Assembly: GCA_035516155.1 (NCBI GenBank)
Contig: DATJAP010000039.1
Coordinates: 51,152 to 115,151 of the forward strand
Source: JAJYKN01 sp035516155
Lineage (GTDB): Bacteria > Nitrospirota > UBA9217
Length of the DNA: 64,000 bases
Direction: 5' to 3'
Position numbers and translations under genes: made by a program. Below, piece after piece: positions 52,503-61,840 of this stretch (the first letter of the stretch is position 1; every line of letters starts with the position of its first letter). The notes below the pieces were generated by a model. The model saw only the letters and a program-made list of their open reading frames with translations, ran no database searches and was not told the DNA's origin.

Positions 52503-53555
52503 ATGCTTTTTTCAAAAAAAATTGAACCAATTGCGCTGGACATAGGATCTACTTATATAAAACTCGTCCAGTTGAAAGGGACAAACAAGAACTATCAGCT
52601 GGCCAAGTTTGGCATGATTCCACTGCCACCTGAAGTGATTGTTGAAGGCGCTGTCATGGACGCCGGAAGGGTCGTGGAGTCCATCAAGGAACTTTTGACA
52701 GCGCAGAAGGTATCGACGAAGGATGTCGTTATCTCAGTCTCCGGCAGCTCGGTCATCATCAAACGCGTTTCCGTCGCGGACATGACTGATGAGGAGCTTT
52801 CTGAATCCATTAAGTGGGAAGCGGAGCAATATATTCCCTTTTCCATTGATGATGTGAACGTGGATTTCCAGAAACTCGGTCCCGGGGCCACTGAAGGGCA
52901 GGCCGATGTTCTCCTCGTGGCGGTAAAAAAGGATAAGATTAACGATTACCTGAACCTGGTAAAAGAGGCTGGCTTGGAGCCGGTCGTGATGGACGTAGAC
53001 GCCTTTGCTCTTGCGAACATGTATGAACTCAACTATGATGTCGAGGCTGGGACGACTGCTCTGCTGAATATCGGCGCATCGGTGATGAATATAAATATTC
53101 TGAAAGACGGCATGTCCATTTTTACCCGCGATATTACGGTCGGCGGTAATCGATACACCGAAGCTCTTCAGAGGGATTTTGGTTTAACCTATGAAGATGC
53201 GGAAAAAGTGAAGCGTGGCGAGGAGGTAGAGGGTGCAGACAAGGAGCAGATTGCAGGCGTCATGCTGACGGTCACGGACGACATCGTGTCCGAAACGCAG
53301 AGGTCATTCGAATTTTTCAAGTCCACAACAGGGAGCGAAAAGGTTTCCCGTGTTCTTGTCTCCGGAGGCTGCGCAAGGATCGGAAATTTTATAACGACTC
53401 TCTCCGAACGACTTGAAATTCCCGTTGAGGTGAGCAACCCGTTCAAAAATATTAAAATTGACTCCAAACGCTTTGATGCCGCTTTTATTGAGGAATCTGC
53501 CCCTCTCTGTGCAGTTGCCGTGGGGCTTGCGATCAGGAGGCCAGGGGATCGATGA
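52503..53555 (+). CDS. pilM: Type IV pilus assembly protein PilM
   Basis: 350 aa actin-like cytosolic ATPase-fold protein that binds PilN. ALDIGSTYIKLVQLKG is the phosphate-1 strand, ESIKWEAEQYIPFSIDDVNV is the PilM hallmark, and DVDAFALANMYELN and VLVSGGCARIGNF complete the fold. GGGAG precedes the ATG. First canonical gene of pilMNOPQ, each overlapping or abutting the next. Confidence 0.95.
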   Translation: MLFSKKIEPIALDIGSTYIKLVQLKGTNKNYQLAKFGMIPLPPEVIVEGAVMDAGRVVESIKELLTAQKVSTKDVVISVSGSSVIIKRVSVADMTDEELSESIKWEAEQYIPFSIDDVNVDFQKLGPGATEGQADVLLVAVKKDKINDYLNLVKEAGLEPVVMDVDAFALANMYELNYDVEAGTTALLNIGASVMNINILKDGMSIFTRDITVGGNRYTEALQRDFGLTYEDAEKVKRGEEVEGADKEQIAGVMLTVTDDIVSETQRSFEFFKSTTGSEKVSRVLVSGGCARIGNFITTLSERLEIPVEVSNPFKNIKIDSKRFDAAFIEESAPLCAVAVGLAIRRPGDR

Positions 53556-54100
53556 TCAAGATAAATCTTCTGCCTACCAAGAAAAAGCCCCCGAAGAAAG
53601 TCATTGATCTTCAGCAGCAGTTGCTCCTCGGGTTCCTGATCCTTGTGCTCGTGCTGATGGCCATGGCATTTTTCTGGAAGCGTCAAAAAGACCAGATAGC
53701 TGCCCTCCAGAAGGAAAAAGTTTCCACTGAAGCGCGTATTCGATCCCAGGATAATATCCTTAAAGAAGTAAAGGATGTTGAGGAGGAACGAAGAAAAGTA
53801 GCTGAAAAAATCGACGTCATCGAGAAACTTAAGAAAAATCAGGCGGGGCCGGTCAGGCTCCTTGACGAAATAAGTAAAGCGCTGCCGATGCGCGTAAATT
53901 TGACATCCCTGATCGAAAGCGACAATAACATCAGTATCGAGGGTGAAGCTTTTACGAATGATGACGTCGTGCGTTTTGTCGATAATCTTAAAGCATCACC
54001 TTATTTGACCAATGTGATGCTGCTCGAAACCAGTCAGATCAAACATGATACGCTTGACTTATACAAATATAAACTTCAATTTGTATATAAGGGGTTGTGA
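53552..54100 (+). CDS. pilN: Type IV pilus assembly protein PilN
   Basis: 182 aa. The cytosolic INLLPTKKK motif contacts PilM, followed by one membrane helix (LLGFLILVLVLMAMAFFW), coiled coil (about 45-95) and a periplasmic ferredoxin-like domain (LLDEISKALPMRVNLTSL). The ATG overlaps the pilM stop (ATGA). Confidence 0.94.
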   Translation: MIKINLLPTKKKPPKKVIDLQQQLLLGFLILVLVLMAMAFFWKRQKDQIAALQKEKVSTEARIRSQDNILKEVKDVEEERRKVAEKIDVIEKLKKNQAGPVRLLDEISKALPMRVNLTSLIESDNNISIEGEAFTNDDVVRFVDNLKASPYLTNVMLLETSQIKHDTLDLYKYKLQFVYKGL

Positions 54101-54723
54101 TGGCCTCCTTTCCTTTATTAGAAAAAATTCAAAAGATCCCTCCCAAGACGAGGCTGTTCGTCTTCTGCGGTCTTGTTGTTGTTCTTCTTATAGCCTATAT
54201 TATCCAGTTTCAGATCCCCATGAATACGGAAATAAAACAGCTGGATCAATCGTTAGCCAACCTGAGAAATACCATGCAGACAAATGACGCCAAGATTAAA
54301 AAACTTGACGAGCTGAAGACGGAAGTTAGCACTTTGCAGGATCGATTGGTGGTCCTTACCGAACAGTTGCCCCCTGGATCAGAAGTCTCCGGTCTCTTGT
54401 TGCAGATTCAGAAGCTGGTAAATCAATCGGGTCTTGTCCTCAAACTCTGGAAACCGGACAAGCAGCGACCTCACCCGAGTGGACTCTACGAGGAAATCCC
54501 CATATCTCTCGTTTTGACGGGAGGATACGACAATACAGCATCGTTATTTGACCACATCAGCAAACTTACCCGCATTGTGAATATTCTCAACATCAAAATG
54601 GGCGGTGCAAAAGTAGGCAAAAGCGGAAATATAGAAGTGGATATTAATTGCACAGCAATGACGTTCGCTGCAGTGGAGAAAAAAGTTGAACCGACACCGA
54701 AAACAGGGAAAAAAGTACTATAG
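54100..54723 (+). CDS. pilO: Type IV pilus assembly protein PilO
   Basis: 207 aa. Membrane helix near residues 19-38 (LFVFCGLVVVLLIAYII), coiled coil, then the periplasmic domain with LTEQLPPGSEVSGLLLQIQ and IPISLVLTGGYDNTASLFDH. GTG 54097 and ATG 54100 overlap the pilN stop; ATG is preferred with AAGGGG upstream. Pairs with PilN in the alignment subcomplex. Confidence 0.93.
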   Translation: MASFPLLEKIQKIPPKTRLFVFCGLVVVLLIAYIIQFQIPMNTEIKQLDQSLANLRNTMQTNDAKIKKLDELKTEVSTLQDRLVVLTEQLPPGSEVSGLLLQIQKLVNQSGLVLKLWKPDKQRPHPSGLYEEIPISLVLTGGYDNTASLFDHISKLTRIVNILNIKMGGAKVGKSGNIEVDINCTAMTFAAVEKKVEPTPKTGKKVL

Positions 54724-55240
54724 CGCTTTAACCATCGTCGTGCTGGTCTCCCTTATGGGATTGGGGATATTGGGTTGCTCCAAATCCGGTCAGGGCCCGG
54801 CTACAACAACGCCCATTGCGGCGAAAGAAGTACAAAAAACCATTACCCAGGGGGCTGCGACGACAGCAGTGGAAAAACCGGTGACTGCTTATTCTTACAT
54901 CTCCCTGGGAAGGCGGGATCCCTTTGCTCCACTGGTGACCAAGGAAGAGAAACAGACCAAAGCCGGAGAGCGCCCGCCGTTGGAGCGCTACAATTTGGAT
55001 GATTTCAAGTTGACGGCGGTATTGAGGGGCGGGTTCGGTGATAATGCCGTGGTTGAGGCTCCCGACGGCAAAGGGTATATCATTCATGTCGGTACAATTA
55101 TAGGACCGAATAAGGGTGTTGTTAAAAAAATAACAGAGAATAAGCTTATTGTAGAAGAAAAATATAAAAACTTTTCGGGGGGTTCGGAACGCAAAGAAAT
55201 TGTGATAGATCTCCGGAAAAAACAGGAGGAGAGTCAATGA
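54686..55240 (+). CDS. pilP: Type IV pilus lipoprotein PilP
   Basis: 184 aa. TTG start at 54686 with GGAG seven bases upstream. The signal helix ends at lipobox LGILGC (Cys31). A disordered linker follows; GRRDPFAPL is the PilP motif, and FKLTAVLRGGFGDNAVVEAP starts the beta-sandwich that contacts PilQ. It overlaps pilO by 38 bases. Confidence 0.92.
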   Translation: MNRHRKQGKKYYSALTIVVLVSLMGLGILGCSKSGQGPATTTPIAAKEVQKTITQGAATTAVEKPVTAYSYISLGRRDPFAPLVTKEEKQTKAGERPPLERYNLDDFKLTAVLRGGFGDNAVVEAPDGKGYIIHVGTIIGPNKGVVKKITENKLIVEEKYKNFSGGSERKEIVIDLRKKQEESQ

Positions 55241-57612
55241 AATATACTCAACCGCTGAAAGCCTGTTGGTTGATAATCCTCATCTCATTCGCCCCTGCAA
55301 TCCATGGGTGTGCGGCGAAGGGGTCTGCGAATGCAACGCAGCAGGGGGCGCAGGTTGTCCTTACGAAGATTGAAACCCATGACATGGATGGAAAGACAGA
55401 AGTCACAATTGAAGCAACCGAGCCCATACTGCAGTACACCTCTTTTCAATTGTCAGATCCTCTACGACTGGTCGTTGATATTGCAGACTCAAGCATCGGG
55501 CAATTGCCTGATCGGATAGCCGTGAACAGCGGTGGAGTAACCGATATAACTCCTGTTCAAAAGGATAGTGTATCAAGGCTTGAATTCGGTCTCTCGCAGG
55601 CTGTAGAAACGAAAGTATATCAGTCTGAAGGAAAACTCGTCGTAGAATTGAGCAAACCCGCTGAAGAGGCGCAGGCTGCCTCGCAAGCAGTTACTCCTGC
55701 ACCACAGCCGGAGGTGGCAACTTCGGAAGCCGTGACTGCACCGACAACGACGCCGGAAGCGGCACCTGTATTCGAAAAGAAGGAAGCAGCGCAGCCGGAA
55801 CAGGAAGCGGCCAAAGTAGTGACCGCTGTTAGTGCCATCGCCGGGAAAGAGGGTGTCCAAGTGGTCATCACCGGTGACGGAGCTATGAAGCCTAATGCTT
55901 TTTTGGTGGGGACCAAAAAACTTGTGGTAGACATTCCTGGCGTCCAGAGCAAAGTCAGACCGCGTGTTATCCCGGTTCGCAAGGGTGGACTTGACAGAGT
56001 CCGGATTGGCCAGCATCCCGCACCAGACCTGAAGGTTCGTGTGGTGCTGGATCTCACGAAAACGTTACGGTATACCGTTACTCCTCAAGGGAATACTGTG
56101 CTGATAGCCATGAGTGTAGCTCCTGCCATACAGGCGGAGCAGTCACAGCCTCAGGAGACAGCCGCTGTCCAGGAACCGGAAAAGCCGGCAATTACCGAGA
56201 CGGAAATTTCCGCGCAGACCTCCACCCCCGCTCAGCAACCGGTTCCGCCGGCTGCAGCAACACCGCCGGTGAAAGAGGAACACAAGGAAGTCGCAAAGCA
56301 CGTAGCCGCTCCGGCGGAAACGTTGTTGGGTGCCGGCGGCAGCCGATTCACCGGGAGAAAAATATCGCTTGATCTTCAGGATGCGGACATCGTCAATGTC
56401 ATGAGGCTGTTTGCGGAAGTCGCAAATTTGAATATCATTCTCGCTCCGGAGGTGAAGGGCAAGGTAACGGTCCGCATGGTGAATGTTCCTTGGGATCAGG
56501 CCATGTCTATCATTCTCAAGATGAACGGCCTGGGGTATGCATTGGAGGATCATGTTCTTCGCATCGCCCCGGTCGGAGTATTGGCAAAGGAAGATGAGGA
56601 TGAGATGAGGGCCAAGGAAAGCAAGACAAAGGCGGAAGACCTTGTGACCCGCATTGTACCTATTAACTATTCGACAGCCGCGACCATAGAGGGTACTATT
56701 AAAAAGTCGCTTTCTCCTCGTGGAGAAACCGTAACAGATGCAAGAACCAACACACTCATCATCAAGGATATCGAACGCAATGTCGATCAAATAGTGTCGC
56801 TCGTTAAAATTCTTGACAAGCCTATTCCCCAGATCATGATTGAAGCTAGAATTGTGGAGGCCACATTAACCTTTAGCAGTCAGATCGGAGTTCAATGGGG
56901 CGGGAATTTTCAGGCCAGTGCAGCGACTGGCAATCCCACAGGCCTTCAATTTCCAAACACCATCGGGGTAACCGGCGGTCCGACCATGGGAACGACGCCG
57001 TCAGGAAACGGCAATTTCATCGTAAATATGCCTGCAGCCGCAGGCGCCGCAACGGGCGGCGGAGCAATTGGTTTTCAATTCGGGTCCCTCAGCAAAGCGC
57101 TGAATCTTGACCTCGTGCTCTCTGCTCTGGAGTCTACCGGTGAAGGTAAAGTCATATCTTCACCGAAAGTCAGCGCGCTTGACAACAAAGAAGCCAAGAT
57201 CGAGCAGGGGCTCTCGATCCCCTTCTCAACAACGTCTGCTTCCGGTACGCAGATACAGTTTATCGATGCAATACTAGCGCTCACCGTTACTCCCCATGTA
57301 ACGCCGGATGGTAAAATCATTATGAAAATAGACGCCACCAAGAATGCTCCCAACACGTCAATTCTGGGGGCCTCGGGACAGCCTTCCATCCAAAAAAATG
57401 AAGCCTCAACGGAAGTTCTTGTTACTGATGGAGAGACAGCGGTGATCGGCGGCATTCTAACAAATCAACACACGATAAGTTATACGAAAGTCCCATTCTT
57501 CGGAGATCTCCCGTTCATCGGCGTTCTTTTCAGGACCAAGACATCGACCGATAATAAGGATGAGTTGCTGATTTTCATAACACCGCGGATAGTGCGGCAG
57601 GAAGCGATCTGA
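55237..57612 (+). CDS. pilQ: Type IV pilus secretin PilQ
   Basis: 791 aa outer membrane channel. Signal peptide ends near AIHGC (possible lipobox). Two AMIN domains (VTIEATEPILQYTSFQL; VVITGDGAMKPNAFL) bind peptidoglycan and are linked by Pro/Ala/Glu-rich segments. STN/N0 domain (ISLDLQDADIVNVMRLFAEV), N1 domain (IVPINYSTAATIEGTIKKSL), then secretin core with VISSPKVSALDNKEAKIEQG and VLVTDGETAVIGGI. AGGAG precedes the ATG, which overlaps the pilP stop. Longer than E. coli-type PilQ homologues because of the linkers. Confidence 0.95.
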   Translation: MKYTQPLKACWLIILISFAPAIHGCAAKGSANATQQGAQVVLTKIETHDMDGKTEVTIEATEPILQYTSFQLSDPLRLVVDIADSSIGQLPDRIAVNSGGVTDITPVQKDSVSRLEFGLSQAVETKVYQSEGKLVVELSKPAEEAQAASQAVTPAPQPEVATSEAVTAPTTTPEAAPVFEKKEAAQPEQEAAKVVTAVSAIAGKEGVQVVITGDGAMKPNAFLVGTKKLVVDIPGVQSKVRPRVIPVRKGGLDRVRIGQHPAPDLKVRVVLDLTKTLRYTVTPQGNTVLIAMSVAPAIQAEQSQPQETAAVQEPEKPAITETEISAQTSTPAQQPVPPAAATPPVKEEHKEVAKHVAAPAETLLGAGGSRFTGRKISLDLQDADIVNVMRLFAEVANLNIILAPEVKGKVTVRMVNVPWDQAMSIILKMNGLGYALEDHVLRIAPVGVLAKEDEDEMRAKESKTKAEDLVTRIVPINYSTAATIEGTIKKSLSPRGETVTDARTNTLIIKDIERNVDQIVSLVKILDKPIPQIMIEARIVEATLTFSSQIGVQWGGNFQASAATGNPTGLQFPNTIGVTGGPTMGTTPSGNGNFIVNMPAAAGAATGGGAIGFQFGSLSKALNLDLVLSALESTGEGKVISSPKVSALDNKEAKIEQGLSIPFSTTSASGTQIQFIDAILALTVTPHVTPDGKIIMKIDATKNAPNTSILGASGQPSIQKNEASTEVLVTDGETAVIGGILTNQHTISYTKVPFFGDLPFIGVLFRTKTSTDNKDELLIFITPRIVRQEAI

Positions 57613-57741
57613 TTGTCTCGCGGATTTTAACGGGGCGAATCTGTCAACAGCGACCCGGCAGGAGAAAGCCGGATACTCACGATCTTGACAAGAGAAACAG
57701 GGAATGGATTGATTCAGAAAAAGCAATGTTACGGAGGTCCC

Positions 57742-58281
57742 ATGAAGAATCCTTTAAATAAAATATCTACTTCAGCCATGATACTATTAATGATCATGAT
57801 CGTGATACCGCTGTTTGGGTGCGGGACTACTACCGTCAAAGACGATGGTTGTCCATCGGACTCCTATGAAGCGAATTCAACGGATATTATTGTACAACCT
57901 GGAAGTGCTTCATTTACCCTTGTCAATTTTCCCGGCGGCTTTGCTAATACCGCCCCCCTTTCATACTCAGTAACGGATTCAGCCGGCAATCCGAGAAACA
58001 AGGTTTGCATGATCTTCTATACATATGGCACTTTTTACACGGACAATACCTACTCCGTGCCTTTTACCGGCCCAAATGTGATCGGGGTAACAGACGATCA
58101 GGGGAAAATTATCTTGTATTGGGGATCGTCGCTTTTGCCGCCCGCGAACCCAACAACCTCAGGTGGGACAGTGTCAGGGACCGATATTACCGTTGTTAAC
58201 TGGGTTCAGGCATATTCTGGGGTGTTAGCACCAACTCCATTCCAGTTTACCTGGACCATTCAAGGTATTCAGGCACCGTAG
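57742..58281 (+). CDS. Lipoprotein of unknown function, pil-operon distal
   Basis: 179 aa. Signal peptide with lipobox PLFGC (Cys27), then a beta-rich domain resembling a single Ig-like/BIG fold (SYSVTDSAGNPRNKVCMIFY, VIGVTDDQGKIILYW). Its start ATG 57742 has GGAGG upstream; it follows pilQ by 129 bp and the terminator at 58375 comes next, so it may be the last gene of the pilus transcript. A minor pilus-associated or surface lipoprotein is possible; no family recognised. Confidence 0.7.
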   Translation: MKNPLNKISTSAMILLMIMIVIPLFGCGTTTVKDDGCPSDSYEANSTDIIVQPGSASFTLVNFPGGFANTAPLSYSVTDSAGNPRNKVCMIFYTYGTFYTDNTYSVPFTGPNVIGVTDDQGKIILYWGSSLLPPANPTTSGGTVSGTDITVVNWVQAYSGVLAPTPFQFTWTIQGIQAP

Positions 58282-58374
58282 ATAACAACTGCTGCAACTT
58301 GTCTTCTAGTGAAGTACATGGTAAATGGTAGTACTGGAAATTAGGATTTTCGGACAGAGGGATAGGTAAGAAAT

Positions 58375-58409
58375 AAACGGCTGGGCTGAATAGAGGCTCA
58401 GCCGTTTTT
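58375..58409 (+). terminator. Intrinsic terminator after the pilus operon
   Basis: AAACGGCTG (58375-58383) pairs with CAGCCGTTT (58399-58407) around a 15-nt loop that can pair further (GGCT with GGCT/AGCC-type wobble), followed by TTTTT. The rest of the 58282-58777 gap holds nothing recognised. Confidence 0.8.
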
Positions 58410-58777
58410 CTGTCTATTTTATCTCCCTCACACTTGACCGGCTGTCCAGCAATTCAATTTCTGCCAATTTGGCTGAAGCCAATTCACGTAGATGCGAGGC
58501 TAACGATCTCAATTCGGTCAGACCGAAGAGACTTATGCTGGTCCATGCAATAAAGAACGGAAGGCCTCATTGTTCGTAGATATGGAATTAGACAATTATG
58601 GATAATAAATTGACATGGTCAATATCGTCTGTTATCTTAACTATAGCGTATTGCTTGTAGTGGACCTTCAGGTTACTTTACTGACCTTATGCAGGACGAT
58701 TAGGTTTCTTGACGAATATCACGCTGACTTCTCCAGGGGTTTGTTGAACGGCGAATACGACTGAACACTCGAATGAT

Positions 58778-60160
58778 ATGAAATTTTTGTTACCTCAACA
58801 GATATTAGAATTTTTAACGCCTCACCGGATTTTTTCGAAACTGGCCATCGCAAGAAAGATGCTCATAGGATATATATTGATTGCTGCTTTGTCCATTGGA
58901 GTTGTTGCTTTTTCGCTCCTGAGCCTTCAGCGCATCAATGCCCTCAATAGTGAAATTGTAAAGGTTGCTGTCCCGATGCAGGAAGCGGGAGATAAGATGC
59001 GTGAGACTCTCCTTGAGCAGGATAAGTATGAAAAGAAGTATCTTATTCTCCAGGGCGCAGACATGCGAAACCTCTTCCATAAGTGTGGAGCAGAATTTGA
59101 AGACGCACTTGCGACATTGCAGAAAAATCCCGGTGACGGGAGGCCCGACATCGATGCAATAAAAAAATTGCATGATGCATACAATGCGCTTTTTCTCCAC
59201 GAAGTCATTTTAACGCGGGCGGGAAACACGGCGGGCGCCGTGGCTGTTTCAAATGGCGAACTTCAAAAAAAATTTGAGAAGATCCTGGTTTTGGTCCAGG
59301 ACTTGTCTGCAGGAGCCAGACAATCAAAGGAAGCAGGAATGAAACGAATCAGCAAGATAGGGGCTTTTGCCTTTTTTGCCACAGCGGTTCTTTGCACGCT
59401 TGCCATAGTCCTTGGGGTGGTTTCGAGCATGGTCGTAACGCATCACATTTTCTCGTCCATTAACAAATTGACCGCGGCTACAAAATACATCGCAGAAGGG
59501 GACTTTCATTACGACCCGCACATTCACACCGAGGATGAAATCGGAACTCTCGCCCAGGCATTTCTTTCTATGGGAAAGCGGCTTGGCAAACTGGAAGAGA
59601 TGTATCTCGACGCAAGCCCGCTCACGCGTCTCCCTGGAGGGATTGCGATTGAAAAGGCGCTAAAGCACCGAATAGACTCGGGTGATGCATTCGCCTTTTG
59701 CGTGATTGATTTGGATAATTTCAAAGCCTTTAATGACCACTACGGTTATGCCCACGGGAATAAAGTCATCAAGGAAACCGCGAAAATCATCGAGACGGCA
59801 ACGAAGGAAAAGGGGACAATCGATGATTTTGTAGGGCATATCGGTGGTGATGATTTTGTGGTAATAACGACGCCAAAGGACATGCCGGAAATATGCAATC
59901 AGATCATAGCCCTTTTCGATGCACGAGCCCCTTCGTTTTACACGCAGGAAGACCGAGAAAAAGGATATATCTTCGGGAAGAGTCGTCAAGGCAAAGATAT
60001 GCAGTTTCCCCTGATCACGATTTCCATAGCCGTCGTCACGAATGCACAACGGCGTTTTACAAATCCCATTGAAGCATCAGAAATTGCGGCGGAGCTGAAG
60101 GATTATGCGAAAAGCATCCCAACAAGCCTCTATGTCGTGGACAAGAGGCGGTCAACCTAA
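58778..60160 (+). CDS. Membrane sensor with HAMP and GGDEF-type domain (GGDDF)
   Basis: 460 aa. First membrane helix IGYILIAALSIGVVAFSLL, a periplasmic four-helix-like sensor domain (about 55-190), second helix FAFFATAVLCTLAIVLGVVSS, HAMP (about 220-272) and a GGDEF domain from about 285 (PLTRLPGGIAIEKAL, VIDLDNFKAFNDHYG). The signature loop is GGDDF (356-360) instead of GGDEF; the third and fourth positions still carry acids, so activity is uncertain. No RxxD inhibitory I-site is present. Its ATG has no clear ribosome binding site. Confidence 0.85.
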   Translation: MKFLLPQQILEFLTPHRIFSKLAIARKMLIGYILIAALSIGVVAFSLLSLQRINALNSEIVKVAVPMQEAGDKMRETLLEQDKYEKKYLILQGADMRNLFHKCGAEFEDALATLQKNPGDGRPDIDAIKKLHDAYNALFLHEVILTRAGNTAGAVAVSNGELQKKFEKILVLVQDLSAGARQSKEAGMKRISKIGAFAFFATAVLCTLAIVLGVVSSMVVTHHIFSSINKLTAATKYIAEGDFHYDPHIHTEDEIGTLAQAFLSMGKRLGKLEEMYLDASPLTRLPGGIAIEKALKHRIDSGDAFAFCVIDLDNFKAFNDHYGYAHGNKVIKETAKIIETATKEKGTIDDFVGHIGGDDFVVITTPKDMPEICNQIIALFDARAPSFYTQEDREKGYIFGKSRQGKDMQFPLITISIAVVTNAQRRFTNPIEASEIAAELKDYAKSIPTSLYVVDKRRST

Positions 60161-60194
60161 ACAAGTCGACAGAAAATTTCCCTCCGTCCTGAGC

Positions 60195-61010
60195 ATGCCC
60201 CCTCTTTTGAAATACTGGGCAGCGCTGTGCGTCGTGTCTATTGCCGTTGGGTGTGCGCCCTTTACTCAACACCCTTCCGCTGCCGGCGATCTGCAGAAAT
60301 ACCGGGATGCGAAGGCTTTTTTCGAACACGGAAAGTACCGGGAATCGCGGGACGCATATCGCGCTCTCTTTGAGGCCTATCCGCAATCTGAGCGGGCCGA
60401 AGAGGCGCAATTTAATGCAGCATACGTTCTTGTTTACTACAAAAACCCGGACCGTGATTATGCCGGCGCGCAGCATGAATTCGAAAAATTCTTGCTGCGC
60501 TATCCTCTGAGTACGTTTGCAGGAGAAGCCCAATCATGGATCAGCCTTATCAAGGCATTCGACCAGTCGCGCGTCAGAGAACTGCTGTCTGAAGTCGAAT
60601 CGCTGACCCGGAAGATCGACGAGACGTCAAAAGCACTGTTGGAAGCGCAGCAGGGGGAATCAATGATCCTGAAGGAACGCGACGGACTCATGCTAGAGAA
60701 AAACAATCTAACCGGTCAAATCGAGGAGTTGCTGAACGAAAAGAATACACTACTTGATGAAAAAGCATCGCTATTGGCGGACCGGGAAAGATTAATGACG
60801 AGCAAGGACGATCTCGAGCAGAAGAACCATGAATTGATGGGTGAAAAAGAAGAGCTTATCAAGGCAAAAGCAAAGCTGGAAAAAAGCATCCGCGATATGA
60901 CGATGGTTGATGTGAAGATGGAAAGAAAGAGAAAAAAGATGAAAAAAGCGGAAGCCGAGAAAAGCGGGAATGCAGGGGCAACTCAGAACCCCGGGGGAAG
61001 CGGCAAATAA
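60195..61010 (+). CDS. Coiled-coil lipoprotein with TPR-like start
   Basis: 271 aa from ATG 60195. Signal peptide ends at lipobox IAVGC (Cys20). Residues about 25-130 form TPR-like repeats of the BamD/YbgF sort (FEHGKYRESRDAYRALFEAY, YAGAQHEFEKFLLRYPLSTF). Residues 140-255 are a long coiled coil (LLEAQQGESMILKERD, LLNEKNTLLDEKASLLADRE). The tail is Lys/Gly-rich. It starts just after the GGDEF gene, so the two may be co-transcribed. Likely an envelope scaffold; no specific partner. Confidence 0.75.
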   Translation: MPPLLKYWAALCVVSIAVGCAPFTQHPSAAGDLQKYRDAKAFFEHGKYRESRDAYRALFEAYPQSERAEEAQFNAAYVLVYYKNPDRDYAGAQHEFEKFLLRYPLSTFAGEAQSWISLIKAFDQSRVRELLSEVESLTRKIDETSKALLEAQQGESMILKERDGLMLEKNNLTGQIEELLNEKNTLLDEKASLLADRERLMTSKDDLEQKNHELMGEKEELIKAKAKLEKSIRDMTMVDVKMERKRKKMKKAEAEKSGNAGATQNPGGSGK

Positions 61011-61097
61011 TGGTGGGGGAAGGTGTTTCATCTCCGGCGTTGGATGGCAAGCACGAGAGCACCGGGAGCCAAGCCGCGACCCTTGCCGTTTTTATGA

Positions 61098-61292
61098 CTA
61101 ACTCTGCCTGCTCATGCGAAGGTTTTTCTGTCGTCTTTTTTGCGCTTCCCTCCGCTTTCGTTTCTTTTTCAGAGAAGGTTTTTCGTAAAAACGTCTGTTT
61201 TTCAGCTCCCGAAACAATCCATCATGCTGCATCTTTCGTTTAAGCAAGCGGAGGGCTTTTTCGATGTTGCGATCATCAACTCTTATCTCCAA
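61098..61292 (-). CDS. rpsU: 30S ribosomal protein S21
   Basis: 64 aa. IRVDDRNIEKALRLLKRKM and NRRFYEKPSLKKKRKRREAQ are the S21 core and its basic C-terminus. TTG start at 61292, with AAGGAAG upstream inside the end of the RRM gene; the two genes overlap by ten bases. S21 helps 30S initiation. The ATG-less start and overlap suggest its translation is coupled to that of the RNA-binding protein. Confidence 0.9.
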   Translation of the reverse strand: MEIRVDDRNIEKALRLLKRKMQHDGLFRELKNRRFYEKPSLKKKRKRREAQKRRQKNLRMSRQS

Positions 61293-61624
61293 TTATTCTG
61301 CTTCCTTCCTCTGTTCCGGTCGAATCCGCTCCGCGGCCCGCCTCCGCCTCTATTGCCACCAGAAAAGCCGCGATCTTTTTGAGGTCTGGCCTCACTGACA
61401 TTGATTTGCCGATCCGATACATTTGTACCATTTAGCGTGGCGATGGCCTTGTCCGCATCTTCGTCATTCGCCATTTCGACGAAGCCGAACCCCCTGGACC
61501 GTCCTGTTGCCGCATCAGTAACGATTTTTGCCGAAAGAACCTCCCCGAGAGCCGCAAAGACGTCTCTCAGACTGTCTTCCGTCATCTGGTACGATAAATT
61601 ACCCACATACAGCTTCTTGGCCAT
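61283..61624 (-). CDS. RRM-domain RNA-binding protein with RGG tail
   Basis: 113 aa. RNP2 LYVGNLSY (5-12) and RNP1 RGFGFVEM (44-51) define one RNA recognition motif; residues 80-113 are Gly/Arg/Asn-rich (GGNRGGGGPRSGFDRNRG). GGAGGAG precedes the ATG. Members are found in bacteria with cold-shock functions. It is translated just ahead of rpsU and shares its transcript. Confidence 0.95.
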   Translation of the reverse strand: MAKKLYVGNLSYQMTEDSLRDVFAALGEVLSAKIVTDAATGRSRGFGFVEMANDEDADKAIATLNGTNVSDRQINVSEARPQKDRGFSGGNRGGGGPRSGFDRNRGRKQNNWR

Positions 61625-61760
61625 GTTCTCCTCCGTACTTATGAAATAAGTATCGCCGCATTTCCAGGGGAACCATCACAAAATCCAAGTTTTGCTTGCT
61701 GAACGGATATTCGTTCCAGTTTTGCAGAATCTCGCATGCACTATTCCCCCGGCGCAAAAT

Positions 61761-61800
61761 AAAAAAAGACTGCAATCTTATCCCTAAGTTTTTGCAGTCT
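61761..61800 (-). terminator. Intrinsic terminator of der
   Basis: On the minus strand AGACTGCAA (61800-61792) pairs with TTGCAGTCT (61775-61767) around a 16-nt loop, followed by TTTTTTTATTTT. Located 41-80 bases after the der stop. Confidence 0.85.
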
Positions 61801-61840
61801 GGCAATTAACAAAAACTCGCTCTTTTTCTTGGTTAACGTG

